Below are positions 52,790 to 64,000 of a stretch of 64,000 bases of DNA, piece after piece (the first letter of the stretch is position 1; each line of letters opens with the position of its first letter). The notes under the pieces are model-generated. The model had not been told where the DNA came from, did not search any database, and saw nothing but the letters and a program-made list of their open reading frames with translations. Source of the stretch: Spongilla lacustris. Taxonomy: Eukaryota; Porifera; Demospongiae; Spongillida; Spongillidae. The position numbers and the translations under genes were made by a program. The stretch lies in NCBI GenBank assembly GCA_949361645.1, contig OX442430.1, positions 6,446,081 through 6,510,080 of the forward strand, read 5' to 3'.

Positions 52790-54657
52790 TCTCTTTATAC
52801 CCGCTTCCACAAGCCCAATGACCAATATTCTTGAAGAATTTAAGGAATTCAAAAGGCTACTCAGACTAAAATGGATTTATAGTAACAAAGAACAGACACT
52901 ACACCCCTTCAGATCAAAATCTTCATACACCCCACAAAAATGCTCCAACCCCACTTTGGAAAACTACATTACATCTACAGAAGAATACTCAAGGCAGGCA
53001 ACATACACTTTCCTCTAATCCACAACATATCCAAACAAGAATGACAAGCGATATCGTCTCTCAAAAACATTGACATAGTCATCAACAACACAGACAAAGG
53101 TTCAGCCATCACCATCACCAACAGAGACCAATACATAACTGAGGGTAAAGCCCACCTAGACGACGTAAACACTTACCTCCCATTACCCGGTGACCCTACT
53201 CCTTCCCTAGCAGCAGATATAAAGAACTTTCTACAACAACTATTTCAAGTAGGACATTGAAAAAACAGAACTACAACCCATAAAAACACATCACATCTAC
53301 TTTCTAATTAAACTACACAAACCTTCTGACCTACCACCACCACGCCTCCCGTACCAAATCAGACCAATAGTCAGTGGTATCCAAGGACCCACCACCAACA
53401 TCTCCAAATTCCTTGACTACTTTTTCAAACAAGCCTCGACTACTTTTTCAAACAAGCCCTCCCTGACACTCCCTCATATATAAAAACAAGCTCTGATCTC
53501 ACCCAGAAAATTAAGACTATAATTCTTGAAAACCCTGAACAGACTCTACTGGTTTCTATGGACGCTAAAACTATCCCACAACAAGAAGGCATCTCATCCC
53601 TCCTGAAATACAGTTACCTGACACCTTTCCCTCCCCACATCACAAGAAAACTTCTAAACTTTGTTTTACTCAATAACTACATAACGTTTGACTCACAAAG
53701 TTACCACCAAATAACTGGAGTAGCCATGGGCACAGCATTGCCTCTACCTTAGATGCATGACCTAGAAACTTCCTTTTTCAACACCCAAACACTCCATTCT
53801 TTTCCAAACGTTACATAGACGACACACGGAATTGACACCCTCAACACCTTCATTCAAAACTTCAATTCCTTCCACCCCAACATTCACTTTTCCTCAAATA
53901 TTTCCCCTACCTCAGTAGACTTTCTAGACCTAACAATGTTCAACCAAACACCTCTAAGCATATCCCTGCAGTACAAACCTTTCCTGAAACCCACCAACAC
54001 TTTTCAATTCGTTCATGCTGAATCACACCATCCCCACACTCCAAAAAGGCTATTATCTCCGGAGAAACTCTAAGATACAAAAGAAAAACTGCTCTTCACA
54101 ACAGGACCTTCTACCCATAAGATACAAAAGAAATTGCTCTTCACAACAGGACCTTCTACCCAATCTTATGACACTGAACACCCATTTCTCAAACAGAGGA
54201 TACAACCCCACACGGACTCAGAAAATAATAGACGACACCTTGAACAAACTGTACACACTGCCCAGAACAGAAGAATATTTTTCAAATCTACCTTTGACAC
54301 TAGAAGACCCTGACCCTCAACTCTCCATGATATACCCCAGCAACATACTAATGAGTAACCAAAACAAACGTTCTATATACAAAAAACTCATACGAACAGC
54401 CCTTCCAAATGACTTACAAAAAACTGAAATCTCCAGGCCCGACAGAATATACACCCTACCACTTCTTGTCAACCCTTGTCACAAAACACAATGTGGCACC
54501 TGTCCCATTATACTATGCAAGAACGCAATTACAAGCTCCAACCTGTATCTCAAACTACCCATCACTGAACGCTTTACATGTGACTCTAAAAAACTTTAAA
54601 TACATCATCCAGTGCCAAAAATGTCTGAAAATGTGCGTAAGAGAAACAACAAGTGGT
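52790..54657 (+). mobile_element. Penelope-like element, almost full length, degenerate
   Basis: In order on the plus strand: N-terminal RLLRLKWIYSNKEQ and NPTLENYI (to 53018), NTDKGSAITI (about 53090), IYFLIKLHKPSDLPPPR and YQIRPIVSGIQGPTT (53290-53400), LVSMDAKTIPQQEGIS (motif A region, 53550), ITGVAMGT (53715), YIDDTRN (motif C, about 53813), and the GIY-YIG start FKYIIQCQKCLKM (54590-54640), cut at 54657. Many stops and frameshifts. Confidence 0.85.
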
Positions 54658-54690
54658 TGAAGCGGGCTCAGCATAGCTCAAGTTCTCCAT

Positions 54691-55433
54691 ATGCTCGATA
54701 TTGATGACGATGACGGTGAAGAGCTCAGCAAGGAGTACATGCCAGTTGAGGATGAGACAACAGCTACTCTTTTCGACGCTGAAGCCGAATTGGTGGATGA
54801 TCCCAAAGTGGTGGTACATAATCCGCAGCCGGAAGCTAGGAGGAATGCGCTCGCTAGCCTACCACTGTACACATCAACACGAGATGTGCATGGAAAAACA
54901 TCTTGGATTTTTTCAAGCTCATAGTTGATGATGATATCGATAGTTAGCCAAACCAATCTGTATGCAGATCAGTTCATAGCGAGTCACGAGATCAGAACAT
55001 TCTCAAGAGTATGAGCCTGGAGACCCACTGACACCTGTGAGGTACAAAAGTTATGTTATAATAACTATGGGTATACTTAGTTACGCAAGTATGGATGACT
55101 ACTGGCGCACCTCATGACCTTTTGAAAACAGAGCCATCTCATCATCAATGACACACAGGTCTATTGATAAAGTTTCTCCACCTCAATGACAACAGCCACT
55201 ACATCAAGAGAGGTTGTGTTGGTAATGATTGGCTGTAAAAGTTGCGTCCATTCGTGGATGCTATAGTAGCAAACTGGCAGCAAGCATACATACCTGCTCT
55301 GGAACTAGCAATCGATGAATCCATGATCAAGTTCATCCAATACAATCCAAAGAAGCCTATCAAGTGGGGACTCAAGGCAAAGACACAGTGTGTCAACATC
55401 GCTCTGTATATTGTTAGGAACAAGCACAAATAG
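54691..55433 (+). mobile_element. piggyBac-type element remnant
   Basis: Begins with an acidic N-terminus (LDIDDDDGEELSKEY) usual for PGBD-like proteins, then noncoding decay, then FVDAIVANWQQAYIPALELA and DESMIKFIQYNPKKPIKWGL (55242-55400), where NGRLGF after the Asp motif has been deleted relative to the 41655-42068 copy. The intervening DNA near 55040-55150 also matches 42010-42130 inverted. Confidence 0.75.
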
Positions 55434-55436
55434 TAA

Positions 55437-58400
55437 ATGTATGAAGCTAAGACAACACCTACAACTCTTCCAGTAGTGATTGGCATACATAGTGTTTACA
55501 GATATGTAATAAAGAGTAGGATTCCACCAGTGATGACACGAGTAGTAGGATTCCACCAGTGATGACACGAGTGCATCAATATTGCTATATAGAAGGATTT
55601 CCTAATTAGGCTTTTGAATGAAAACATTGAAGTTCACTTACCTTACTTACCTTACAAGACTAAGGTAAACTTGTAACTTTCACAAAACGTCAACCGCTTG
55701 AGAAGCGTCATTTTCGCACACGATGTTGTTGACTAATATTCGTGTGCGTGACGGATGCCCCCAGGACATTTCATTTTGTTCTTCAATGCACCTGGGAGCA
55801 CCTCACCGTCCACAAGTTTATACTTGTGCAGTCCCACGTCAGGTAGACCTGGCACTTATTGGCTGCTGTTGTCTGTGGGGTAATTTATTTAGCCCAGCTT
55901 CAATTCGCTCAACCCCGGTGGGTACCATTAAGTTGAGCACAACACCCTGTGACCTGTAAATTTCAACTATGAGCCTCCCTCCCCTGGCAACGAGTGCATT
56001 GTATCCAAAAGGCACAATGATGCTTCCTGGCTCCTCCCCAATGTTAACACATAACCCAACTCTGGTGCGTCGTGGCGACATTTACCAGGGTCAGGCATGG
56101 TGACTACACATTCTGGCAGGGAACTCTACACCTCTGTGCTAGCTCCGGGTGTGCAAAACGGCACATAGGCCTATCTGGGCCTTTAAAACAGCTTTTCCGC
56201 TGGAAGTCGTGACATACCTCCACTTTCAGCCACGTCGAATCTCTGACCGATTTACCGACACTCATGATAAGCCACTGAACCTTGTTTAAACCACGTGGTA
56301 CCGAAAGGTGTAAATTTAATTCTTATTGGCGATCGTACCCACAGTGGCCATACATTTTGTAGACAAAAGGCGCAAGGCTAGAAGATGACACGTTGCCAGC
56401 AACAGGAGAAGGTTCTGTTTGACTTGAAGAAGAGGAGGCACAGGAAGTTTACCTCTCCTCCCTCCCCTCTTCACACAAATGCACTCACAATGCACAGGAA
56501 AACACTACGGTATTGTTTGCCCATAATGGGGTAGGCGACAGCAAGGAGTTTCTTTGGGCACAGACACTGTATTCATCGTACATCCGAATTGTTACAGCAG
56601 GTAATGGTATGTCTATAAGTAGCAGCTCTCTGAATTCCTTTCTTTTTATAGCATCCAGCTCTTCAATACTTGTGTTGCGATAATGCTTCATGACAGGTCC
56701 TTGTGGACGTGTTTGAAGCATCAGTGCCATAAAAATTCAAAAAATTCTCCTTTATCAGTCCACCAGATATCTTTTCCTGCTTTCAGGGTAAGGGGATATT
56801 TGTGTCAGGTGTGCCTGCCTACTATGTGAGTGTCTTTTGATTACCTCCTTGTTGATGATTGTGTCTGTTGGTTTTGGAAGCTGTTTTGAAGATTTAGAAA
56901 TGTGATTATCTTGATCTTCTATTGTGTCACGTTTATTGAGGGCTTTGGCTTGCATCCGTAGTAATAAATTTTGTTTAACATGCTGAGGATTGCGGTTGGA
57001 TATTCTGTCTGCATGTTGCCTGGTTAACTGCAAAAATATTGAAGAAGGAACCATACAAGCTTGGACTATGTATGTTGATTACACATGTGAGAAGAGGGAA
57101 GAGTAGCCTTTTGCCGGGCCTGAAGAGGGGCTTACAACTCCATCCCTAGCATGAATCTTCCCTTAGTGCTGTATGTATGAAGCTAAGACAACACTTACAA
57201 CTCTGCCAGTAGTGATTGGCATACATAGTGTTTACAGATATGTAATAAAGAGTAGGATTCCACCAGTGATGACACGAGTGCATCAATATTGCTCTGTATA
57301 GAAGGATTTCCTAATTAGGCTTTTGAATGAAAATATTGAAGTTCACTTACCTTACTTACCTTACAAGACTAAGGTGAACTTGTAACTTTCACAAAACGTC
57401 AACCACTTGAGAAGCGTCATTTTCGCACACGATGTTGTTGGCTAATATTCGTGTGCGTGACGGATGCCCCCAGGACATTTCATTTTGTTCTTCAATGCAC
57501 CTGGGAGCACCTCACCGTCCACAAGTTTATACTTGTGCAGTACCACGTCAGGTAGACCTGGCACTTATTGGCTGCTGTTGTCTGTGGGGTAATTTATTTA
57601 GCCCAGCTTCAATTCGCTCAACCCCGGTGGGTACCGTTAAGTTGAGCACAACACCCTGTGACCTGTAAATTTCAACTATGAGCCTCCCTCCCCTGGCATC
57701 TCAGCCGGTTGCCACCACTGTTAAGGATGTACACTCTGCCACCATCCTTCTGGCAATGAGTGCATTGTATCCAAAAAGCACAATGATGCTTCCTGGCTCC
57801 TCCCCAATGTTAACACATGACCCAACTCTGGTGTGTCGTGGCGGCATTTATGGAATGGCACCAGGGCAGGCAATGTGACTACACATTCTGGCAGGGAACT
57901 CTACACCTCTGTGCTAGCTCCGGGTGTGCAAAACGGCACATAGGCCTATCTGGGCCTTTAAAGCAGCTTTTCCGCTGGAAGTCGCGACATACCTCTACTT
58001 TCAGCCATGTCGAATCTTTGACCGATTTACCGACACTCATGATAAGCCACTGAACCTTGTTTAAACCACGTGGTACCGAAAGGTGTAAATTTAATTCTTA
58101 TTGGCGATTGCACCCACAGTGGCCATACATTTTTTAGACAAAAGGCGCAAGGCTAGAAGATGACACGTTGCCAGCACCAGGAGGAGGTTCTGTTTGACTT
58201 GAAGAAGAGGAGGCACAGGAAGTTGACCTCTCCTCCCTCCCCTCTTCACACAAATGCACTCACAATGCACATGGCAGGAAAACACTGCCATCCATGTACG
58301 GTATTGTTTGCCCATAATGGGGTAGGCGACAGCAAGGAGTTTCTTTGGGCACAGACACTGTATTCATCGTACATCCGAATTGTTACAGCAGGTAATGGTA

Positions 58401-60165
58401 TGTCTATAAGTAGCAGCTCTCTGAATTCCTTTCTTTTTATAGCATCCAGCTCTTCAATACTTGTGTTGCGAAAATGCTTCGTGACAGGTGTTTGAAGCAT
58501 CAGTGCCATAAAAATTCAAAAAATTCTCCTTTATCAGTCCACCAGATATCTTTTCCTGCTTTCAGGGTAAGGGGATATTCGTGTCAGGTGTGCCTGCCAG
58601 CTATGTGAGTGTCTTTTGATTACTTCCTTGTTGATGATTGTGTCTGTTGGTTTTGGAAGCTGTTTTAAAGATTTAGAAATGTGATTATCTTGATCTTCTA
58701 TTTTGTCACGTTTATTGAGGACTTTAGCTTGCATCCGTAGTAATAAAATGCTGAGGATTGTGGTTGGATATTCTGTCTGCTTGTTGCCTGGTTAACTGCA
58801 AAAATATTGAAGAAGGAACCATACAAGCTTGGACTTTGCATGTTGATTACACATGTGAGAAGAGGGAAGAGTAGCCTTTCGCCGGGCCTGACGAGGGGCT
58901 CTCAACTCCATCCCTAGCATGAATCTTCCCTTAGTGCTGTATGTATGAAGCTAAGACAACACCTACAACTCTTTTAGTAGTGATTGGCATACATAGTGTT
59001 TACAGATATGTAATAAAGAGTAGGATTCCACCAGTGATGACACGAGTGCATCAATATTGCTCTGTATAGAAGGATTTCCTAATTAGGCTTTTGAATGAAA
59101 ACATTGAAGTTCACTTACCTTACAAGACTAAAGTAAACTTGTAACTTTCACAAAACGTGAACCACTTGACAAGCGCCATTTTCGCACACGATGTTGTTGG
59201 CTAATATTCGTGTGCATGACGGATACCCCCAGGACATTTCATTTTGTTCTTCAATGCACCTGGGAGCACCTTACCGTCCACAAGTTTATACTTGTGCAGT
59301 CCCACGTCAGGTAGACCTGGCACTTATTGGCTGCTGTTGTCTGTGGGGTAATTTATTTAGCCCAGCTTCAATTCACTCAACCCCGGTGGGTACCGTTAAG
59401 TTGAGCACAACACCCTGTGACCTGTAAATTTCAACTATGAGCCTCCCTCCCCTGGCATCTCGGCCGGTTGCCACCACTGTTAAGGATGTACACTCTGCCA
59501 CCATCCTTCTGGCATGCACGAGTGCATTGTATCCAAAAGGCACAATGATGCTTCCTGGCTCCTCCCCAATGTTAACACATGACCCAACTCTGGTGCGTCG
59601 TGGCGGCATTCACGGAATGGCACCAGGGTCAGGCAATGTGACTACACATTCTGGCAGGGAACTCCACACCTCTGTGCTAACTGGGCAATGCCAGGAAAAC
59701 ACTCTGCCATCCATGTACTGTATTGTTTGCCCATAATGGGATAGGCGACAGCAAGGATTCTTTGGGCACAGACACCATATTCATCGTACATCTGAATTGT
59801 TACAGCAGGTAATGGTACTTTCTTTTTATAGCATCCAGTTATTCAATACCTGTGTGGCGAACATGCTTCATGACAGGTCCTTGTGGACGTGTTTGAAGTT
59901 CATCAGTGCCATAAAAACTCAAAAAATCAGTCCAACAGACATCTTTTCCTGCTTTCAGGGTACGGTGATATTCGTGTCAGGTGTGCCTGCCAGCTATGTG
60001 AGTGTCATTTGATAACCTCCTTGTTGATATTGTGTTCGTTAGTTTTGGAAGCTGTTTTGAAGATTTAGAAATATGATTTTCTTGATCTTCTATTGTGTCA
60101 CGTTGAGGGCTTTGGCTTGCATCCGTAGTAATAAATTTTGATTAACATGCTGAGGATGGCGGTTG
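55437..60165. repeat. Three-copy tandem array of a ~1.74-kb unit
   Basis: Units start at the sequence GAAGCTAAGACAACAC near 55441, 57179 and 58947; lengths about 1.74, 1.77 and at least 1.2 kb, the last with internal deletions. Each contains on the minus strand ISPYPESRKRYLVD, IPLPAVTIRMYDEYSVCAQR and GRLIVEIYRSQGVVLNL. They are pieces of one ORF of unknown family that seems mobile-element derived. Copies are highly similar, so expansion is recent or homogenised. Confidence 0.85.
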
Positions 60166-60179
60166 GATATTGTCTGCAT

Positions 60180-60780
60180 TGCAAAACGTCCTCTCTTCAT
60201 TTTCAGCGTTAACTGATTTCAGACCTACTATTTCGTACTGCTGGGCTGCATGGGTTGTCAGGGCATAAAAATTTGCTTTTTTCATCTGTAAGATATTTGG
60301 GGTGGTGGAATAAGTCGATGCATGCTGTTCCGTGCAACCAGGTTTAGTTGTACAGACGGAGTATGCTTTTTGGAGACCTCTTCCATTCAGGGCTGTGTAT
60401 AATGTCAGTGATTTCTACAAGTGTGTTCTGAGGATATGTGTTACTGGTGTTTCAATATCATTTGCAATGAGATGCAATATGACTGTGAGACGATAATCAC
60501 ATCCTCTTTGTAGTGTTTGGTTGACGATGGCTTCAGTTTTTTGGCAACTTCAGGCCTTAGGTATGCTAGTAAGTTATGTCATGCAAAGGTTTGCACTCAA
60601 GGATACAAATGTAATTCTTTGAGACGTTGAGGTTTTGTCATTAAAAGTGTAGGAACTCCACATAGTATTCCCTGAAAATTCCTTTTTTGTTATCTTGTCA
60701 GGTATTTGTATTCCTCTGGTCTCGAATTCTTTCTGCAATTCAGCCTTTTTGAGGCCACAATGTGGCTTAAGTAGTGGCAT
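60180..60780 (-). mobile_element. N-terminal extension of the repeated ORF (SAP-like helix)
   Basis: Upstream of the third unit the minus strand reads HCGLKKAELQKEFETRGIQI, a SAP-motif-like DNA-binding helix pair, then (with frame breaks) GCDYRLTVILHLIANDIETP and QYEIVGLKSVNAENEERTF, continuing toward the repeat unit. This gives a longer view of the ORF partly present in the tandem units. Family not named. Confidence 0.5.
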
Positions 60781-60949
60781 TTTTCCATATGCTCCTGCTA
60801 GAATTATATCTTATTGTTCTTCCAGTGAGCACCAAGGCAGTGTTAAGGAATGTGCCAGGTCACTTGTCATAGAACTTTGGACACAACAACCACCACATCG
60901 AATATTTCCTACCATTTTCCACAAAACCCAACTCTTCTAAGGGACTCCA

Positions 60950-62240
60950 GGGAGCTACTACCGCCGTTGGCGAGCATGCCGGCCCCGGTAACCCTCACGT
61001 CAAGCAATTCAAATCGTCTATCACCAAATATGGGACTGAAGCTTTGTGTCTACACAAAAAATGTGTGGACCACAAGGCCACACATCAACTTTTAAGAGAG
61101 CACATAGCCCTGAACAAGTTACCAGGCTGGATGTTCCTTAAAAAGGAACAATGGCTCTCAATAAAAGATTGTCCCCCTGACCTAAAAAAGGCCTGGGAGG
61201 ATCTGCAAGCTGAGCATGCACTCAGTTTGTTCCAACTACTTCTACAGTACCATGAGGACTGTATAAGGAATATTGTAATAAAGTACATCTCCGCAAAAGA
61301 ATTGCAGTGTATCAAACACTGCAATTCCTATTGCTGATGTTACTGGAGTATCCATTGTTTTTAACTCTTTGACCGTCAAATATGTAAAACATAATGATTA
61401 CGTTTACTGCCAGATCATAAATGAGAATACATACCTCAATGAAAGTCACTTATTAGAGATGCCGTCCACCATACCAGGTGCAGGCCTTGCCGCCCTACTA
61501 TATACTATACCATCCGAGCAGGAGCCCATATCGGCCTCTACTCCCGACCAACTTGTGGACAAGGCAGACCAGGATGGTCACCTGGTGAACCAGGGAGGGC
61601 TGGTAGAAGGGCTGAAGGCACTGGTGGCATTGTGTGACGTTGCACGTGGGTTGATGCGCTACAGTGCCAAAGAGGCTGAAGATGTGTTTATGGCCACGTG
61701 CAACCTCACATCCTACCAGCCACATACCACCGAGGGGAGGAGGCACATCCTTGAAGTTGTGGCATTCAGGCGAATCCAGTCATCCAGTACCCATGTCATA
61801 GAACTATGGCATTGGGTACTGGATACCCTATGTCCTAAAACATCATGGGGAATGGGGACTAGACAACGAAGGTGCTCTGGCTACTGTTATCCAAATTCAG
61901 CTCAATGGGGACAGGCGCACCTACATTGGACCAGGTACCGACAGTCTCTAGTGTCTGATAACACCAGAGAGAGATTTTCAAACATGAGTGCCCCTTCCCC
62001 ATTACCACCGACAAGATGACCAAATACGAGAGCATAGCTCGAACACATCTATTCTGCCCCATTGCTATCGAGACATCAGGTGTCTTTGTCCCAGATGCCT
62101 CTGCAATACTACATAATTTGGCTCGCCGAATCAAAGATGTATCTAGTGAGCAAAACTCAAGGGCATACCTGTTCAATTTCTGTTGCGGTGCAGAGAGGCT
62201 ATGCAGCATCTGTCATGGGGTGTGCTGGTTTGTTGTAGTT
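60950..62240 (+). mobile_element. Degenerate ORFs, probably retroelement derived
   Basis: Plus frames 61044-61337 (LREHIALNKLPGWMFLKKEQ) and 61369-62019 (GLMRYSAKEAEDVFM) are of unknown family. The frame at 62016 has FCPIAIETSGVFVPDASAIL and, after a frameshift, SVAVQRGYAASVMG. To my recollection this C-terminal signature is common in repetitive ORFs linked to non-LTR retroelements. Confidence 0.45.
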
Positions 62241-63105
62241 ATATATGTGTATTCGATGAACTTTATGTTTTTTTCATTCTGTGCCTTTATTGTTATTATT
62301 TTGTAATGTTAATTGATAACATACTTTATGCATCCGTTATTATAAGAAAGAATTAGGGCCAAGGGTGTTTGTTATGCATGTAATTTGAAGGAAGTACTGC
62401 TTACAGCCACCTTGTGCACCTAGCAATGAGTAGCAGCTGTACTGGGCCATTGCTCCCGCCACTATGCCGGATCCACCACTTACATAAAGACTCTTCTTTT
62501 TTTGTACTGCGTGCTACTGCATGCTTCGTGGCCTCACTGCAATAATAATAGTAATGTATGAACATATTTTCAATGAAGCTTTTGACAACAAATGAAAACA
62601 ATAACTAGCAATAAATTTTATGCTATAGCATCGAGGCCACGTTTGAGAGGCCTTTCCAGTCCTGGTACAGGGGTGATTCAGGTTGGTTCTGGCCTGATAA
62701 ATTCTTCCCTAGTCCAGGGTATTAGGGTCGGAACAGGTTGAAAATAATTGGTTGTACCCATACTCATATTATCTGTGCATCCATCACCAAGATCTCAATA
62801 TTGTAACTCGACAGGTTTCTAAATGTGGAGGAACCTATAAAGCTTAGGCAAGGATGTGTGATGTTGTGTGCTCTATAATGAAACAACCACATGATCAAAC
62901 TGTAAGGATGTGTAACACTTAATAGCACGGCTCTTGATCTTATGTATTGGCCTGGTTAAATTTACATTACCTTTAATGTCGCTACATATAGAGCCTGTTT
63001 TTTCATGAATTCAACAAAACTTGTAGTATTCTAGCTATATTGAAGTCTAACGCATACATGTACATGGATTGCATGGGTACATTTCAACACACCCAGTGCA
63101 ATGGA
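62241..63105. other. No gene recognised
   Basis: AT-rich stretch with no recognisable coding or repeat structure. Confidence 0.4.
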
Positions 63106-63106
63106 G

Positions 63107-63215
63107 GTAGCTAGTACTAGCTACCCTATTCCCTCGCCATGGATATTCTGTGCCTGGCTCCCCACCTTCACTTGAGCATGCACCTTCCTCTCCACCTCCA
63201 AACCAATTATGTGCT
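63107..63215 (+). pseudogene. Decayed copy of the last exon of the 18929-22741 gene
   Basis: AGCTACCCTATTCCCTCGCC, then CTCCCCACCTTCACTTGAGC and CCTTCCTCTCCACCTCC follow the order and spacing of exon 8 at 22575-22690 (AGCTACCTGTACCCTCACC, CCACCTTCATTGGAG, CCTTCTCCACCTCC). Small indels break the frame. A perfect 18-bp palindrome GTAGCTAGTACTAGCTAC (63107-63124) overlaps its left edge. Confidence 0.55.
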
Positions 63216-63510
63216 TAAAAAGGACGTCATTATGTATTACATCATCTCACTGTGCAAAAACTTTGTTATACGATAGCGTATTCTATAGCGTATATTTGAA
63301 TATACACCTTAAATATACACACCAGCGTATAGAACCATATACGCAGGTGCGTATATTCAAATATAACCGATCACGCGACATTGTGGTTGCTTAGCAAACC
63401 GTTGAATTCACTTTTTTGTGGCTACGTTGTCGGTCACCGTATACGTACATTATCCTCCTACCACACCCACCCCTCGTTCCCGATCCAGTTTAGTCAATTT
63501 AAAATTTTAA

Positions 63511-63880
63511 TCATTTTGCACATGTACAACAAAACAACAAACTAACAGTCCGAGGCGGCAATCTGCATATATTCGATCCAAGGCACCTGTACAGAATACG
63601 AACAATAAATTCAGATCGTAAAAAATATATTTCACTCACCACATATCATATCCTCGTTCTGTTTAAAAGCAACAGATACATTATCGGGTAAGTGATATGC
63701 TTACCTTTCTTGTCTCCTATCTCCGATGTTTGACTTAAAACAATGGAACAGTGCGGGTTAACACTTACCGTACCGTCCGGTCGGAGTCTGCAAGTTAAAA
63801 AAAAACCTTAGCAAAACACAACAAATGAATAGGCCTATACCTTTTTTAATCGCGCTCCATTGTGCCTGTTGTTCTACCAT
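63511..63880 (-). CDS. Possible 60-residue protein from five small exons
   Basis: Exons 63880-63841, 63787-63769, 63733-63705, 63658-63640 and 63586-63511 (40, 19, 29, 19 and 76 nt) join in phase through four GT-AG introns of 53, 35, 46 and 53 nt. The product begins MVEQQAQWSAIKK, contains TSEIGDKKERGYDMW and ends LLFCCTCAK. Donors GTATAG, GTAAGT, GTAAGC and GTGAGT are good and all acceptors end AG after pyrimidine or T-rich stretches. Family unknown. The last exon has another possible donor (ACT then GTTAGT), so the protein could continue elsewhere. Support is splice logic only. Confidence 0.4.
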
Positions 63881-64000
63881 TTCGGTTGTTCAACCGAACG
63901 GGAACACTTAGGACACTTGCCAACCTAGTGCAAATAGAGAAAGGTGAATTCATTCTTTAGCAACTGCAACACATAATACCGGTAACTTGTACACTCTGGA

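Noticed and set aside
55437..60165. Tandem array as rDNA or a histone-type cluster
   Set aside because: No rRNA-like or histone-like sequence; contents are broken frames of an unknown mobile-type ORF.

Overview
The window reads as nuclear DNA of an invertebrate animal. Evidence is spliced genes with GT-AG introns, metazoan families (WDR4, MZT2, a caspase fold, a HECT ligase, tyrosine-kinase remnants), many microsatellites and TACATGTA-rich satellites, and an animal-type transposon load (Penelope-like, Ty3/gypsy, DIRS, Merlin, piggyBac, several MITEs). Several gene models need introns of only about 35-62 nt. Together this suggests a sponge or another early-branching marine animal; that is inference, and no diagnostic marker is present.

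Left part (1-23 kb), gene rich. Two proteins carrying Z-DNA/Z-RNA-binding (Zalpha-type) winged helices lie on the minus strand: a four-domain protein cut by the window edge (1-1508) and a two-domain protein with a heptapeptide repeat linker (6044-7306). Between them are a broken copy of the first one's 5' end (5281-5363) and an intronless GIY-YIG-type nuclease gene (3222-4457, +). MZT2 (7522-9449, -) and WDR4 (9543-17708, +, 11 exons) are housekeeping genes in head-to-head arrangement with 93 bp between start codons. An intronless DUF4326-type gene (14794-15318, -) is nested in WDR4 intron 9. After WDR4 come a caspase-fold gene whose catalytic cysteine is serine (17809-18709) and an eight-exon gene for an unrecognised Ser/Pro-rich protein (18929-22741).

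Middle and right part (23-64 kb), mostly a transposon graveyard: a DIRS fragment, a Penelope-like element split by a 0.8-kb TIR element, gypsy pol and gag pieces, duplicated tyrosine-kinase pseudogene pieces, a 3.8-kb TIR-bounded element encoding a BEN-like protein with a Merlin transposon nested in it, piggyBac pieces and a TTAA-flanked piggyBac-type MITE, a damaged HECT ligase gene, further Penelope copies, and a 1.7-kb unit repeated three times (55.4-60.2 kb). Near the right edge are a decayed copy of the last exon of the 18.9-22.7 kb gene and a possible 60-residue gene built from very small exons (63511-63880, -).

How the genes may work together: WDR4 (tRNA m7G46 methylation with METTL1) and MZT2 (gamma-tubulin complexes) are core functions sharing a promoter region. 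The Zalpha proteins, the pseudo-caspase, the GIY-YIG protein and perhaps the DUF4326 protein form a plausible cluster for sensing foreign nucleic acid and controlling cell death. This is a hypothesis based on proximity and domain content; no functional link is shown by the sequence. No rRNA, tRNA or CRISPR locus was found.
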